Assembly: GCA_025991245.1 (NCBI GenBank)
Contig: BQMJ01000026.1
Span: 124,001 to 188,000, forward strand
Length of the DNA stretch: 64,000 bases
Direction: 5' to 3'
Origin: Galdieria partita
Taxonomy: Eukaryota; Rhodophyta; Bangiophyceae; Galdieriales; Galdieriaceae
A model generated the notes under the pieces. The model did no database searches, was not told the DNA's origin, and saw nothing but the letters and a program-made list of their open reading frames with translations. This document shows positions 62,639-64,000 of this stretch, in pieces; position 1 is the first letter of the stretch, and every line of letters begins with the position of its first letter. The translations under genes were made by a program, and so were the position numbers.

Positions 62639-64000
62639 ATGGAGTCAACGACGGAGGGCAGTTCCAGTTCTCTCGAGGAACACATTGTTTTTATTGACGA
62701 CGGAACTTTTGGTGAAAGCAGTTATATTGAGGAAAAGTATGAATTGGAAACACCGGAGTATAGAGAACCAGTTATATCAGAAAATGGTGATAATGTGGAA
62801 AAGTCATCACCACAACAACGAGAACTTTCTTCTGCAAAGCTTGTTACTAGATCAGATTCTAAAGAGACGAGAAGGAAGCGTAGAAAAGAATACGAGCAAC
62901 GCGCTGAACGAATTCAATCATTGGACGTTTCCAGCTTTATGCAACTTGGTATTTCGAGACCGCTACTTGTAGCTATCCATCAAATGGGATGGGAAGTTCC
63001 CACTCCAATTCAAGACAAAGTCATCCCTTTAGCACTAGTTGGTCGTGATATCTGTGCTAGTGCTGTTACTGGTTCTGGAAAGACAGGAGCCTTTGCAGTG
63101 CCCATTTTGGAAAAGCTGTGGAGAAGCTCTACCAAAGTTTCTGCCGTTCGTGTTGTTGTAATTCTTCCAACAAGAGAGCTTGCTTTACAGTGTAAACAAG
63201 TGTTTACAGAACTTTGCAGCAACATGGATATGGATATCGAATTGGCCGTTGGTGGTTTAGCTATGAGAGCGGAACAGGATGCTCTTCAGAGATGTCCAGA
63301 TATTGTCATTGGAACACCTGGTCGCATAATTGATCATATAAGAAACACAAAAGGCTTTAGTGTTGATGATGTTGAAATTGTAGTTTTGGATGAAGCGGAT
63401 AGACTGTTGGATCTTGGTTTCTCTGAAGAGTTGGAAGAGATCATTTCAAGTTGTTCTCGTAAACGTCAAACCTTGCTCTTTAGTGCAACTATGACGGCCA
63501 GTGTTCAACAGTTGGCCTTGTTGTCGTTGAGAGAGCCTGCAAATATTGTGGTGGATCCTTTGTACGAAGTTTCCAAGACTTTAGAACAAGAATTTGTATT
63601 GATTTCTGAAGGTAACAACGTGAACAAAAGAATGTCTTATTTATTAGCATTGTGTTGTAGAACGTATACTCAAAGAGTCATATTATTCTTTTCAAAGCGT
63701 TCCATTGCACATCAAATATTTCTCATCTTTGGAATACTTGGTCTCTCAAGTGTGGAGCTTCATGGAAACTTGTCACAAGTGCAACGAATGGAGGCATTGA
63801 ATCGATTTCGTGCAGGTCAATGTGAGTTTTTGCTCTGTACAGATGTTGCTTCTAGAGGATTGGATATATTCGATGTTCGAACAGTTATCAACTACGAGAT
63901 GCCAAAAGACATTCGGACTTATGTCCATCGAGTTGGTCGAACAGCAAGAGCAGGAGCTATGGGTAAGGCAGTAACTCTGGTGGATGAGACGCCTCGTGAT
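62639..64000 (+). CDS. DDX27: DEAD-box RNA helicase, DDX27/Drs1-like (partial, runs off the window)
   Basis: 454 codons visible and still open at the window end. An acidic/basic N-terminal extension leads to the Q motif (FMQLGISRPLLVAIHQMGW, PTPIQ). Helicase motifs follow in order: SAVTGSGKTGAF (I), PTRELALQ (Ia), GTPGRIIDH (Ib), VLDEADRLLDLGF (II), LFSATM (III), VILFFSKR (IV), CTDVASRGLDI (V) and HRVGRTARAG (VI). The LSRPLL-type Q region and motif spacing fit Drs1/DDX27, a nucleolar helicase of 60S subunit assembly. The C-terminal region lies outside the window. Confidence 0.9.
   Translation, partial: MESTTEGSSSSLEEHIVFIDDGTFGESSYIEEKYELETPEYREPVISENGDNVEKSSPQQRELSSAKLVTRSDSKETRRKRRKEYEQRAERIQSLDVSSFMQLGISRPLLVAIHQMGWEVPTPIQDKVIPLALVGRDICASAVTGSGKTGAFAVPILEKLWRSSTKVSAVRVVVILPTRELALQCKQVFTELCSNMDMDIELAVGGLAMRAEQDALQRCPDIVIGTPGRIIDHIRNTKGFSVDDVEIVVLDEADRLLDLGFSEELEEIISSCSRKRQTLLFSATMTASVQQLALLSLREPANIVVDPLYEVSKTLEQEFVLISEGNNVNKRMSYLLALCCRTYTQRVILFFSKRSIAHQIFLIFGILGLSSVELHGNLSQVQRMEALNRFRAGQCEFLLCTDVASRGLDIFDVRTVINYEMPKDIRTYVHRVGRTARAGAMGKAVTLVDETPRD

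Overview
This looks like nuclear DNA from a unicellular red alga of the Cyanidiophyceae, most probably a Galdieria species. The DNA is AT-rich and gene-dense. Introns are very short (mostly 42-64 bp) and frequent, unlike nearly intronless Cyanidioschyzon. The protein set mixes eukaryotic housekeeping genes with plant/algal plastid genes: a plant-type cryptochrome, FAD4-like desaturase, fibrillin, plastid HisC, PPi-dependent phosphofructokinase and a plastid HAD phosphatase. I see no rRNA or tRNA genes, CRISPR arrays, LTR elements or DNA transposons. The species name is an inference.

Layout. 0-9 kb: UBR7-like ligase, a HAD/RNA-repair-type protein, a NUMOD3 protein, a 1033-residue cryptochrome, Nup58-like nucleoporin and a small plastid membrane protein. 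9-16.8 kb: an HGG-repeat protein, Pat1, a Pex26/APEM9-like peroxisomal anchor and cytosolic AsnRS. 16.8-25.5 kb: site-2 protease, TspO, a WH2 protein, mitochondrial rhomboid, ZNHIT2 and eEFSec. 25.5-34.3 kb: HisC, TRM112, proteasome alpha, Nup54, PPi-PFK, HAD phosphatase, a nocturnin-like nuclease and RPS19. 34.4-41 kb: a small TALE homeodomain protein, two secreted proteins, a degenerate Arf-like protein, a Myb/SANT-like protein and a WD40 protein. 41-50 kb: mitochondrial Lon, an unknown, FAD4-like desaturase, mL43, an SDR, and a GIY-YIG/zinc-knuckle protein. 50-64 kb: a compact BRCA2, a giant coiled-coil protein with a centrosomin CM1 motif, cystathionine beta-synthase, fibrillin and a DDX27-type helicase cut by the window end.

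Many genes needed splicing to read correctly. I rebuilt exon structures for UBR7, the SAK/HAD gene, the plastid small protein, Pat1, Pex26-like, AsnRS, rhomboid, HisC, TRM112, PSMA7, Nup54, PPi-PFK, RPS19, the homeobox gene, acid phosphatase, Lon (11 exons), mL43, SDR, the GIY-YIG gene, BRCA2 (10 exons), CBS (10 exons, one of 14 nt) and fibrillin. Every join keeps frame. Two introns are clear GC-AG introns.

Themes. Several divergent pairs have starts only 21-75 bp apart, and convergent pairs are close to overlapping (mL43/SDR share 4 nt of stop codons). E2F-like TTGGCGC sites sit in five short 5' spacers. The most notable items are the CM1 protein in a lineage without centrioles, the BRCA2 orthologue with two BRC-like motifs and the DSS1/OB region, the Pex26/APEM9-like anchor, a plant-type cryptochrome with Asn where plant cryptochromes carry Asp near flavin N5, a CBS that keeps candidate haem ligands, and a GIY-YIG/CCHC protein with a fresh in-frame duplication.
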